From: CAUZJO01 sp963580245
GTDB lineage: Bacteria; Sumerlaeota; Sumerlaeia; MVZB01
Assembly: GCA_963580245.1 (NCBI GenBank)
Contig: CAUZJO010000158.1
Location: forward strand, 1-10,317
Direction of reading: 5' to 3'
Length of the DNA: 10,317 bases
The position numbers and the translations under genes were made by a program. The notes beneath the pieces were generated by a model. It saw only the letters and a program-made list of their open reading frames with translations, ran no database searches and had not been told where the DNA came from. Shown here in pieces: positions 1-5,725 of this stretch (the stretch's first letter is position 1; every line of letters begins with the position of its first letter).

Positions 1-139
1 GCCGTCCAATGGCGCCGACGTCGGGGTGAACAACCGCGCGGCGGGCGATGCGGATGACGTGTTCGTCGTCGACTACCTCTTGCTGGTCGAAGACGCCGAC
101 AAGATTCCGGTGGAGTTGGGTTCGTTCGTGGTTGAGTAA
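1..139 (+). CDS. C-terminal end of a secreted/surface protein (5' part outside window)
   Basis: The frame is open from base 2 to a TAA at 137-139 and encodes the last 45 residues of a protein. The stretch contains GVNNRAAGDADDVFVVDYLL and ends VELGSFVVE. The acidic run followed by VDYLLLVED resembles the end of the jelly-roll-like domain of the large protein at 2251-4794 (FDLDYVALFD), where that fold ends just before a linker. This suggests a LamG-like or carbohydrate-binding-like beta-sandwich at the C terminus, which is an inference from one short match. The codon pattern (GC-rich third positions) supports real coding. A strong hairpin begins ten bases after the stop and may help end the transcript. 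The function of the whole protein cannot be told from this fragment. Confidence 0.7.
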   Translation, partial: PSNGADVGVNNRAAGDADDVFVVDYLLLVEDADKIPVELGSFVVE

Positions 140-141
140 AT

Positions 142-214
142 CCTTAAACCGACGATTTCCCAGGTGGTTTTGATCAGCCATCTGGGAAATCTCGGATCAA
201 ATGAGGAGTTTAGG
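142..214. repeat. Short inverted-repeat (MITE-like) element / strong hairpin
   Basis: The element starts CCTTAAACC and ends GTTTAGG, so its outer ends are imperfect inverted repeats. Inside, 154-167 (GATTTCCCAGGTGG) pairs with 178-191 (CCATCTGGGAAATC) at 13 Watson-Crick pairs plus one G-T. The stem extends through 149-152/192-195 with one bulged C at 153, around a 10-base loop. The same half-site (CCTAAACCGAGATTTCCCAT) occurs alone at 4961-4980. It lies between the stop of the first gene and the prepilin gene, so it could also act as a transcript 3' hairpin, but no T-run follows. No clear target-site duplication is seen. Confidence 0.6.
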
Positions 215-244
215 TTTGCCAAGAATTCAGAGAGAGGCGGAGCC

Positions 245-934
245 ATGTTTGCTAGTAAACCCCAATCAGGTTTTACGCTCATCGAGCTGCTGATCGTGGT
301 CGCCATCATCGCGATCCTGGCGGCGATCGCGGTCCCCAACTTCCTCGAGGCGCAGATGCGCGCGAAAGTCTCGCGGGTCAAGGTCGACCTGCGTTCGATC
401 ATCACCGCGATGGAAGCCTATCAGGTCGACAACGTTTGGATCATCATGGACCACAGCGACAGTCCCGAGGACGCGGCGGCGCTAAATTTTCACGGGACGC
501 TCGATTTATTACGCTGGACCGATTTCGACGGCGTTGAACACGGTCCCGGACGGCTATTGACCAGCCCGGTGGCCTACATGACCTCGGTCCCGTTCGACGT
601 CTTCAACACCTTAGCCTTCCGGCGGCTTAAGGCCCACAATTTCCCCTTCGAGATAGAACAGGCCAGTTTTTTCATGCGCGGCTCCTCGCGGCGGATATAC
701 AATCATGGGATCACCAAGGGCGTTGATCCGTTCTTTTCCAGTTTCGTGTGGTCCAGCGATGACTACATGAGCCAGATTTATTATCGCTACCTATTCCAGT
801 CAACCGGGCCGGACTTGGTCTTTTGGAATGGGGAACGCACGCGGTATTATGACCCGACCAATGGGACGGTCAGTCCAGGGGACATTTTCTACATCGAGAA
901 CCTGGGTTATCGCGGCGGCGGCGGCTCGAAATAG
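245..934 (+). CDS. Type IV prepilin / type II secretion pseudopilin-like protein (prepilin-type N-terminal cleavage/methylation domain)
   Basis: This 229-residue protein is a predicted pseudopilin. It would be cut and N-methylated by a prepilin peptidase at the inner membrane, then assembled into a type II secretion or type IV pilus-like fibre. The leader is MFASKPQSG, with cleavage expected between Gly9 and Phe10, and mature Glu5 is present in FTLIELL. The hydrophobic N-terminal helix (IVVAIIAILAAIAVPNFLEAQ) covers about residues 14-34, and the rest is a soluble globular domain. The C terminus carries YYDPTNGTVSPGDIFYIENL, a motif shared with the neighbouring second prepilin. I chose the ATG at 245 because it gives a short basic leader and is preceded by a purine-rich ribosome site at 229-242. 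The in-frame GTG at 164 lies inside the upstream hairpin element. Which fibre it belongs to is unknown, since no secretin, ATPase or peptidase gene is in the window. Confidence 0.9.
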   Translation: MFASKPQSGFTLIELLIVVAIIAILAAIAVPNFLEAQMRAKVSRVKVDLRSIITAMEAYQVDNVWIIMDHSDSPEDAAALNFHGTLDLLRWTDFDGVEHGPGRLLTSPVAYMTSVPFDVFNTLAFRRLKAHNFPFEIEQASFFMRGSSRRIYNHGITKGVDPFFSSFVWSSDDYMSQIYYRYLFQSTGPDLVFWNGERTRYYDPTNGTVSPGDIFYIENLGYRGGGGSK

Positions 935-967
935 CGGTTCGGCCGCTCATCCTCAAAGTCCCATCAT

Positions 968-975
968 GGAGGTGA
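968..975 (+). promoter_or_regulatory. Shine-Dalgarno site that places the start of the second prepilin
   Basis: GGAGGTGA is a near-perfect anti-16S complement. Seven bases downstream is CTG at 983, in the same frame as both the GF cleavage site and the stop at 1649-1651. An ATG overlaps the ribosome site (966-968), but its frame closes at 1017-1019 and encodes no prepilin. The likely original start is therefore ATG at 983, now CTG. Confidence 0.6.
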
Positions 976-982
976 AAGAACC

Positions 983-1651
983 CTGCGAAATACTCACCGA
1001 TCCGGTTTTCGTTGATTGAGCTACTGATTGTGGTCGCGATCATCGCGGTTCTGGCGGCCATCGCGGTGCCGAACTTCCTGGAGGCGCAGACGCGCAGTAT
1101 CATTAGCCGGACAATGGCCGACCTGCGCGCCGATTGGAATTGGCTTGGAATCTTATCAGGTCGATCATAACAATTATGCGATGCCGAGATGGGCCGGACC
1201 AAAAGCGACCTTGGCCCTCGGCTTTCTGATGATTGAACCCTCGTCCACCGGTCAAAGGCCATATATCGGCGTATTGCTGACGATGCCCACGGCGTATTTG
1301 TCAAACGTCCCTTTCAGCTATTATAACTCCAGAATTGCTTTCAGAGCCGATAATTTCACTGACGGTCAGAAGTCTTTTTGGATCAATTGCGTCAAACCGG
1401 GATATCGAAACTCCCAAATGGACGATTGGATCAACGAAATGCGGGTTTCTCTGCTCGACAAATTTCCGCACACCGTCCATTGGCTCATGGAAAGCGCGGG
1501 CCCGAGCCTGAACTGGTGGTCTGGTCGAAGGGGGTCCGGCCCCGGCAAGCGCGATCCCCAGCTGTATCTCTACGATCCCACCAACGGCACCATCAGCGAC
1601 GGGATGATCGTCTACGCGGATAAAGGATGGATTTCGGGGACTGGTATTTAA
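983..1651 (+). pseudogene. Frameshifted second type IV prepilin / pseudopilin gene
   Basis: The gene is a tandem paralogue of the one at 245-934, with 33 bases between that stop and this ribosome site. Reading from CTG 983 gives LRNTHRSGF. The frame must then skip by one at the T-run 1006-1009 to give LIELLIVVAIIAVLAAIAVP. It must shift back at about 1132 (one extra G) to give IGIGLESYQVDHNNY, and it then stays open to the TAA at 1649-1651. With both shifts repaired the product is about 222 residues, close to the 229 of its neighbour. The two align without gaps around DLR-x-I-x(5)-E-x-YQVD, and both carry YDPTNGT near the end. As written, no single frame encodes the whole protein, and continuous reading gives an Arg at the cleavage site rather than Gly. 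Either the gene is decaying or the assembly has indel errors. The closely similar C-terminal design says it recently made a pseudopilin. Confidence 0.8.
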
Positions 1652-1729
1652 TCGCCTTTCTCTGTCGTGGGTTTTGAGATCATTGTGTTTTTCAGCAAAG
1701 TTTTCACGCCAACCGGCTCCTGGGCAAAC

Positions 1730-1867
1730 CCGTAATCGATCGATCTTCCTCAAAATCACCGCGAACAGATCCCTTGGGATCGCCACCTCGACCATCCGGA
1801 ACGTGACGTACCGGCCACGCTCGACCTCCTTGGCACCGATCTTAATCAGCTTCTCGCTTATGCCGAA
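1730..1867 (-). pseudogene. C-terminal remnant of an IS1380-like transposase
   Basis: On the minus strand about 46 residues read FGISEKLIKIGAKEVERGRY followed by VTFRMVEVAIPRDLFAVILR and KIDRLR. From memory this matches the C terminus of IS1380-family DDE transposases, which typically end in a pattern like LREKLIKIGAKVV-x(5)-Y-x-x-F-x-x-AEVA-x-PR-x-LF-x-x-IL. Nothing upstream in this frame looks like the catalytic domain, and no DDE residues are present. Downstream toward 1652 I see no clear terminal inverted repeat. The frame runs on, antisense, into the prepilin pseudogene, which has no biological meaning. It is a dead fragment left by deletion. Confidence 0.6.
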
Positions 1868-1994
1868 CCCGGAACCCAGATTCCGCATGATGGATATCCC
1901 TAGCACCCGAGCCTATCACAACCGCCTCCGAGGGCGCGAGATCCACGACTCAGACGCCGATAAACGCCCGTAGCGGGGTTTCCCGCCGTGTGCC
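1833..1994. repeat. ~160 bp dispersed repeat, copy 1 (IS remnant plus hairpin terminator)
   Basis: It is alignable along its whole length with 5075-5234. Shared blocks are CCGATCTT-x-ATCAGCTT, GCATGATGG, CGCCGATAAAC, CCCGTAGCGG and the CGCCGTG end. The left part overlaps the transposase fragment (minus strand). The right part holds a hairpin at 1962-1981 (AAAC-g-CCCG, TAG loop, CGGG-GTTT), terminator-like for plus-strand transcription. In copy 2 a short plus-strand frame ends in a TAA directly before the hairpin. In copy 1 the matching frame runs three codons longer, to a TAG inside it, so this may also be the 3' end of a lost plus-strand gene. Confidence 0.55.
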
Positions 1995-2019
1995 TATGTC
2001 CGAGCTCGCCCACGGAACT

Positions 2020-2080
2020 AAAAATTATATGGGGCGGGACTCCGACGTGCCCGCCCCCCCTGCTTTTATGTGGAGAGGGG
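2020..2080 (-). repeat. Orphan copy of the C-rich 3' hairpin module (degenerate)
   Basis: At 2051-2079 a C-run, then TGCTTTTATGTGGA, then a G-run form a G/C stem. It closely resembles 5290-5319 and 8893-8924, both of which lie just past the stop codons of tail-fibre-like genes ending in NVVER. On the minus strand the stem is followed by GGAGTCCC and then an AT-rich stretch with TTTTT (rc of 2020-2024), as in the other copies. Here no NVVER gene precedes it, so this looks like the 3' scar of a lost gene or an independent repeat insertion. Confidence 0.5.
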
Positions 2081-2160
2081 CCCTGGGGATCTCGGTCGCG
2101 AACAACTTCCCCCGACCCGCCGAGCCCCGCGCAACCGCCGGCACGCACCGACGCTGGCGG

Positions 2161-2199
2161 ACGAAGAAAGGCCCCGGTGAGGGTCGTCCTCAGCCGGGG
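2161..2199 (-). terminator. Intrinsic terminator of the beta-helix protein gene
   Basis: On the minus strand, about 50 bases past the TAG at 2251-2253, CCCCGG-C-TGAGG pairs with CCTCACCGGGG around an ACGAC loop (2172-2199). The stem has eleven pairs with a single bulge. It is followed by CCTTTCTTC. The stem is strong, and the T-tract is short and broken. Confidence 0.6.
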
Positions 2200-2250
2200 G
2201 AGGGCGTGCTCGAACAATACGACATCGTGGAGATTCATACCTTATAGCGA

Positions 2251-4794
2251 CTATGGCGTCGAGAAACCCTCGTAGGTGATCGATCCGTTTACAATCGATC
2301 CGGACGTCGTAAATCTGGGATGAATGATGGTGACCCCGAGGAATCTTCCGCTCGGCACGTTGATGCTGTGCACCGGTTTCGTATCCCCTTCCGTGTAAAA
2401 AGTGCAGCCCGTGAAGGTCGTATTGCCGCTCGGGGTGCCGTTGGTGGATACCTCGGCGGAGATGTTGCCGTTGACCGATGAGCTGTCGATCAGACCCGCC
2501 ATAAAGTTCATGGCCCCGACACCGCGCATGCGGATTGCCGAGCCCGTGCTCGGTCCGTGGGCTCTGAAATTGTGCGCCTCGAATTTCGCGATGTACCAGT
2601 TGCCGCAAGGCACGCCGCCGGTCGCGATCGTCTGATAGCGCGAGGCAACGTTGTCAATATTGTCACGCCCGAAATACATTGCGTATTTGCTGTCATTGAA
2701 ATTCCAGAAGCTGCAGTCCCAGATACTGCTGTCCCCGATGCCGTAGACGTAAAGGGCCGCCGTTTCCCACGACCCGGTGATAAACACGCGCTCGAGAGTG
2801 ATGAGGGACGATCCGGCGTCGTTGGCTATTTGCGCCGACAAAATCCCCGCACGACCCGTGACCGGCGAGCGGGTCGCGCCGATCTGCACGTTCTCAATCT
2901 TGACGCCTCCCGATCCCGTTAAATCCAACACGGGGAAATTGCCGTCCATGGGAATGAGCACGGTTCCCCGGTCTGGCCCGTTGATTCCCCAGGCGGCGCC
3001 GACGAGGTTGACGGAATCAGCGTCGGTCAGGTTAATCGAGCTGACCATGAAATAACCCGGTCCGAGCCAGAGCGTGCCACCCGCCGACAGACTGGCGATG
3101 GCGTTATTTATCGGCACGGTGTTGTCGGTCCCCCACTGAACCGTCGTGATGCCGGAGTTCGACGATGCGGCGTCGCTCAGGACAACGTGAGCGTCGTGCA
3201 CAAAGGCGGCGATGGTCGTGACGAGATTCGCGCCCGAAACTCCCGCGTTCGCGACGACGATCGACTTACCCACGTCCTCGGCAATAAATGGCCTCCGCGT
3301 GGAAAAAAGATCCCGACTGCCTGCGTTGATCGTCGGATTAGTGATGAACTGACAGTCAGCGACCGCACCGAAATCCTTCACGTCATGGACTCCCGCAAGG
3401 AGGCCTCCGCCCAGTCCCGTGTTATCAATGCCATCCGCGAATCCAGGTGGGACATTGGCAATGTTGTTCCAATCCAACCTCGATGCTTCTTCAGCTCGTT
3501 GGGCGAAGGGAACGGAATAAACCCGGATTCTGTCGGAAAACAAGTCCTCTGAATCTATGCCGTTGCCGTTCGTGTCCAGGTATAGCTCGTACCACACCTC
3601 CATGGATTCATGAATGGCATCGGGGGGAGATACGGTGAGGTTGAATCGTCCTTCGGATGTCAACGGTATGGACCCATTGATGTCGGAACCGAGTTGATTT
3701 CCACTGGATTCCCCGTCAAAGAAACGGACTCGGTACGCATGGATTCCAACGACGGGCAGACCTGACGAGGTTTGAACAAGACCTTGAATCGATACGGTCG
3801 AATAGTCAAACAAGCCTGGAGGAGGTGTGGGTGTGGGCGTCGGTGTGGGCGCGGGAGTCAGCGTGGGCGCGGGAGTCAGCGTCGGTGTGGGGGTCGGCGT
3901 CGGTGTGGGGGTCGGCGTCGGTGTGGGGGTCGGCACGCCACTCACGTCGAACAGGGCGACATAATCAAGATCGAAGGTCTCGCCTGTCCGGTCAGGCACG
4001 GGGTAGAAATGCTGCACGCCGATGTAATTGGGCCCGAACGGCATCGTGAACAAGTCCGGCGAGGCATCACCGAAAACGTCGTCCCGTTGGTCCAGCTCGT
4101 CCCATCCGGTGCCGACCGGGTTTCCTGGATCCCGTAGGTCCCCATCAAAATACCACGTCGTGATCACGCCTGTTCCGCTCACCCGCATCATCAGGCTTTG
4201 AACCACGCCGATCTGTAAGGTCCAGGTTCCGACCAACGTCAATTTCTCACCGCCGGTGGGTCTTTGGAGGTCATCCGAAAACCCTATGTTAGCGTCGGCG
4301 AGATAAAAGCCCCGTTGATTGGTCACCGGTGGACCCGCGAGCGACCCTTGCCAAGAAGGCGTGCCAAACTCGTCGCTTCCGGTGCCGGCGAATCCGAGCT
4401 GCTGGTCACGGCCGAGTTGAGGTGGATTGGCATTTGGATCGTTACCGGGGTAAGTGAACACGAAGATGAGCGCGTAGTCCGTCCCCGCGTTTAGCGTGAC
4501 GGGGGTATCAATGTGCTGCTCAAATCCCGCCCCAAAGGGCTCCATCGGTATGAGCAGTGACGACACTCCATCATAGTTATTTGACAACCCTGATTGGGGT
4601 GCCTCATTCCAGCGCCACGCCGGATCGGTGTTGGGCGGGGTGCCCGTCGACGCCATTGTGCCGGCGGCGGCATCGCCGAAATCGTCCTCAATGACCGCGA
4701 CTTGGGCAGACACGGGATTCTGAGTAAAAACCGCCGCGCCTAGCATCATCAGTAACCCGATGATTGCACATCTCGAACAAACTGAATTTCGCAT
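2251..4794 (-). CDS. Exported multidomain protein with pectate-lyase-3/tail-spike-like beta-helix
   Basis: This 847-residue protein is predicted to be exported. A signal peptide (about residues 1-30, ending NPVSA-Q) leads into an aromatic, Gly/Asp-rich beta-sandwich-like region (about 31-286, ending FDLDYVALFDV). A Pro-Thr linker follows (287-326). Residues 330-440 match an adhesin-like module (SIQGLVQTSSG, RVRFFDGESSGNQLG, then VYSVPFAQRAEEA and a WNNIANVPPGFADGIDN segment). From 471, DVKDFGAVAD and WGTDNTVPINNAI followed by AGGTLWLGPGYFMVSS are the opening of the pectate_lyase_3 beta-helix seen in polysaccharide lyases and phage tail spikes. It carries a DVGKSIVV insert, and repeating beta-coils run to the C terminus. 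I chose ATG 4794, not 4920, because AAAAGGAGG lies eight bases upstream and the signal peptide begins there. The role is probably binding or cutting polysaccharide at the cell surface. I could not identify catalytic residues, so activity is unproven. Confidence 0.85.
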   Translation of the reverse strand: MRNSVCSRCAIIGLLMMLGAAVFTQNPVSAQVAVIEDDFGDAAAGTMASTGTPPNTDPAWRWNEAPQSGLSNNYDGVSSLLIPMEPFGAGFEQHIDTPVTLNAGTDYALIFVFTYPGNDPNANPPQLGRDQQLGFAGTGSDEFGTPSWQGSLAGPPVTNQRGFYLADANIGFSDDLQRPTGGEKLTLVGTWTLQIGVVQSLMMRVSGTGVITTWYFDGDLRDPGNPVGTGWDELDQRDDVFGDASPDLFTMPFGPNYIGVQHFYPVPDRTGETFDLDYVALFDVSGVPTPTPTPTPTPTPTPTPTLTPAPTLTPAPTPTPTPTPPPGLFDYSTVSIQGLVQTSSGLPVVGIHAYRVRFFDGESSGNQLGSDINGSIPLTSEGRFNLTVSPPDAIHESMEVWYELYLDTNGNGIDSEDLFSDRIRVYSVPFAQRAEEASRLDWNNIANVPPGFADGIDNTGLGGGLLAGVHDVKDFGAVADCQFITNPTINAGSRDLFSTRRPFIAEDVGKSIVVANAGVSGANLVTTIAAFVHDAHVVLSDAASSNSGITTVQWGTDNTVPINNAIASLSAGGTLWLGPGYFMVSSINLTDADSVNLVGAAWGINGPDRGTVLIPMDGNFPVLDLTGSGGVKIENVQIGATRSPVTGRAGILSAQIANDAGSSLITLERVFITGSWETAALYVYGIGDSSIWDCSFWNFNDSKYAMYFGRDNIDNVASRYQTIATGGVPCGNWYIAKFEAHNFRAHGPSTGSAIRMRGVGAMNFMAGLIDSSSVNGNISAEVSTNGTPSGNTTFTGCTFYTEGDTKPVHSINVPSGRFLGVTIIHPRFTTSGSIVNGSITYEGFSTP
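3817..3936 (-). repeat. Degenerate tandem repeat encoding the Pro-Thr linker
   Basis: On the plus strand, 18-base units of the type GTCGGTGTGGGGGTCGGC repeat near 3880-3935, and variant units with GCGGGAGTCAGC lie at 3850-3880. On the coding strand they read as PTPTPT, with PTLTPAP variants. This is an extended, flexible and probably glycosylated linker between two folded modules. The near-identical units make length change by slippage likely. Confidence 0.85.
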
Positions 4795-4802
4795 CTTCCC
4801 TT

Positions 4803-4846
4803 CCTCCTTTTCAATCAACTCGGGACTCGGTGTTACCGGTCCCGAG
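4803..4846 (-). promoter_or_regulatory. Leader hairpin and Shine-Dalgarno of the beta-helix gene
   Basis: AGGAGG (rc of 4803-4808) sits eight bases before the ATG at 4794. Just upstream, 4819-4830 and 4836-4846 form an eleven-pair stem (CTCGGGAC and CGG against CCG and GTCCCGAG, one bulged T, TGTTA loop). On the plus strand the stem is followed by ACTGGGG and six T residues, so it could equally terminate leftover plus-strand transcription. On the minus strand it lies in the 5' leader, close enough to the ribosome site to influence translation. No riboswitch class is recognised. Confidence 0.5.
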
Positions 4847-4960
4847 ACTGGGGTTTTTTGCATATCCTCCAATAAGATATATTCCAGAGTTATACAGCCA
4901 AAGCCAAGATTTTTGAACATATCCCCTGGCCATCACATAGGTTCCAACCTAACAAAGGCA

Positions 4961-4984
4961 CCTAAACCGAGATTTCCCATATGG
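4961..4984. repeat. IS/MITE end-like half-site CCTAAACCGAGATTTCCCATATGG
   Basis: This 24-base site matches both arms of the small element at 142-214. It lies on the downstream side of the decayed transposase tail at about 5064-5112 (minus strand). That is where the right end of the parent insertion sequence would be expected. A related variant (ACCGAGATTTCGCATGATGG) is at 5116-5135 in the same orientation. Confidence 0.5.
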
Positions 4985-5074
4985 CTCACCAAATTCGCCC
5001 ATCTTGTCGACCTCATTGGGTTTTTCATTGTATACTGTCTCAAAAGCAAGCATTTCGGTCCCTGAGTCAGCCTC

Positions 5075-5234
5075 GTGCCGATCTTGATCAGCTTATCGCG
5101 TATGTTGGATCACGGACCGAGATTTCGCATGATGGTTAATCCCACCGCCCAAGTCTACCACGAAGGGGTCGATGGCAAGGGCCTGCACCTAAAACGCCGA
5201 TAAACCCCCGTAGCGGCGTTTTTCGCCGTGCGCC
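5075..5234. repeat. ~160 bp dispersed repeat, copy 2, with decayed transposase tail
   Basis: This is the counterpart of 1833-1994. On the minus strand its left part reads MRNLGP, a stop, then SNIRDKLIKIGTRL. That aligns with MRNLGSGFGISEKLIKIGAK of copy 1 and shows that the transposase tail is broken here by a stop codon. The sequence then leaves the transposase pattern. On the plus strand a short frame ends EGVDGKGLHLKRR with a TAA at 5200-5202, immediately inside the terminator hairpin. That frame aligns with copy 1 (YHNRLRGREIH) but matches no family I know. Confidence 0.6.
5191..5223. terminator. Bidirectional hairpin terminator
   Basis: AACGCCG (5193-5199) pairs perfectly with CGGCGTT (5214-5220). 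A-residues flank it on the left and T-residues on the right (to 5223), so it can end transcripts from either strand. It may back up the terminator of the minus-strand mini-protein gene. The copy at 1953-1981 has lost the outer stem. Confidence 0.5.
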
Positions 5235-5254
5235 AGTATTTGAACACCGAATTG

Positions 5255-5275
5255 AAAAAATTCCGCGAGCCGGAA
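5255..5275 (-). terminator. Intrinsic terminator of the mini-protein gene
   Basis: On the minus strand TTCCG-GCTCG-CGGAA is followed directly by TTTTTT (rc of 5255-5260). The stem is only five pairs, but the T-run is uninterrupted and lies about 50 bases past the stop at 5328. The stronger C-rich hairpin at 5290-5319 sits between the stop and this site. Confidence 0.55.
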
Positions 5276-5289
5276 CTCCGACGCCCCCG

Positions 5290-5319
5290 ACCCCCCTGCC
5301 TTTTCGTGTGGAGGGGGGG
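5290..5319 (-). repeat. C-rich 3' hairpin, copy next to mini-protein gene
   Basis: A C-run plus TGCC, a TTTTCGT loop and GTGGA plus a G-run form a G/C stem that starts about eight bases after the TGA (5328-5330). It is nearly identical to 8893-8924 and similar to 2051-2079. With no T-run directly after it, it is more likely an RNA-stabilising or transposed 3' element than a classical terminator. Confidence 0.6.
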
Positions 5320-5327
5320 TGGGGGTG

Positions 5328-5666
5328 TCAACGTTCCACCACGTTCGACTTCTTTTCGAGGTTAGTGACATCGACCGAAGGACGCTCCTCCGCTTGGAAC
5401 GCTCCTTCAAGTGCCGCCAACCGAGCCTCCAGCGCCTCAATTTGCGTGTCCTTCTTCTCAAGCTCGGCCTTCATCACGACGTTGCCCTGTTGGTTACCCG
5501 CCGATGCGGCGTCGAAGAGCCGAAACTCGAAGTCGAAGTCTCCATCCGCCGGCAATCCGGCTTGGATGAGTCGGCCTTGATGCGTGAAGGCCGTCCCTAC
5601 CGGTGTCTGGGTGCCGACAGCTTCAATGCTGAACGCGGCGATCAATACGGTGATCGTGAGCCTCAT
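5328..5666 (-). CDS. Exported coiled-coil mini-protein (joined ends of a tail-fibre-like protein)
   Basis: This 112-residue protein has a signal peptide (MRLTITVLIAAFSIEAVG, about residues 1-20). Next comes the first strand pair of the same adhesin-like module seen in the 847-residue neighbour (FTHQGRLIQAG, FDFEFRLFDAASAGNQQG, residues 27-61). It then passes directly into a coiled coil (about 64-90, MKAELEKKDTQIEALEARLA) and the tail FQAEERPSV...KKSNVVER. The C-terminal ~50 residues and their DNA are closely similar to the end of the LVIVD/S74 protein at 8934-10317. The repeat domain, S74 domain and everything between are absent. I infer an in-frame internal deletion of a larger gene, with the junction near 5479-5485. 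The ribosome site before the ATG at 5666 is weak. It may still be made and exported as a small coiled-coil oligomer, or it may be a remnant. The upstream DNA belongs to an unrelated intron fragment, so its promoter may be lost. Confidence 0.65.
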   Translation of the reverse strand: MRLTITVLIAAFSIEAVGTQTPVGTAFTHQGRLIQAGLPADGDFDFEFRLFDAASAGNQQGNVVMKAELEKKDTQIEALEARLAALEGAFQAEERPSVDVTNLEKKSNVVER

Positions 5667-5725
5667 TTTTGTCGGCCAAGATGTGTAAGCCGATAATATT
5701 CATTCCAGAAGTGTGGGAGATGCAC

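Noticed and set aside
164..244. Upstream GTG start extending the first prepilin by 27 residues
   Set aside because: It starts within the hairpin element, gives a leader far too long for a prepilin, and lacks a ribosome site; ATG 245 has one.
966..1019. ATG at 966 as the start of prepilin 2
   Set aside because: It overlaps the Shine-Dalgarno and its frame stops at 1017-1019 without a prepilin sequence; CTG 983 fits frame, spacing and leader length.
1900..2250. Minus-strand frames of 85-180 residues as genes
   Set aside because: Composition is GC-skewed low complexity, they cross the terminator of the beta-helix gene, and no domain is visible.
3772..4137. Plus-strand Arg/Gly/Cys-rich frame
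   Set aside because: It is the reverse of the Pro-Thr linker repeat; low-complexity shadow.
4795..4920. Upstream ATG start extending the beta-helix protein by 42 residues
   Set aside because: It would bury the signal peptide and the clear AGGAGG site; the extra residues are leader DNA with a hairpin.
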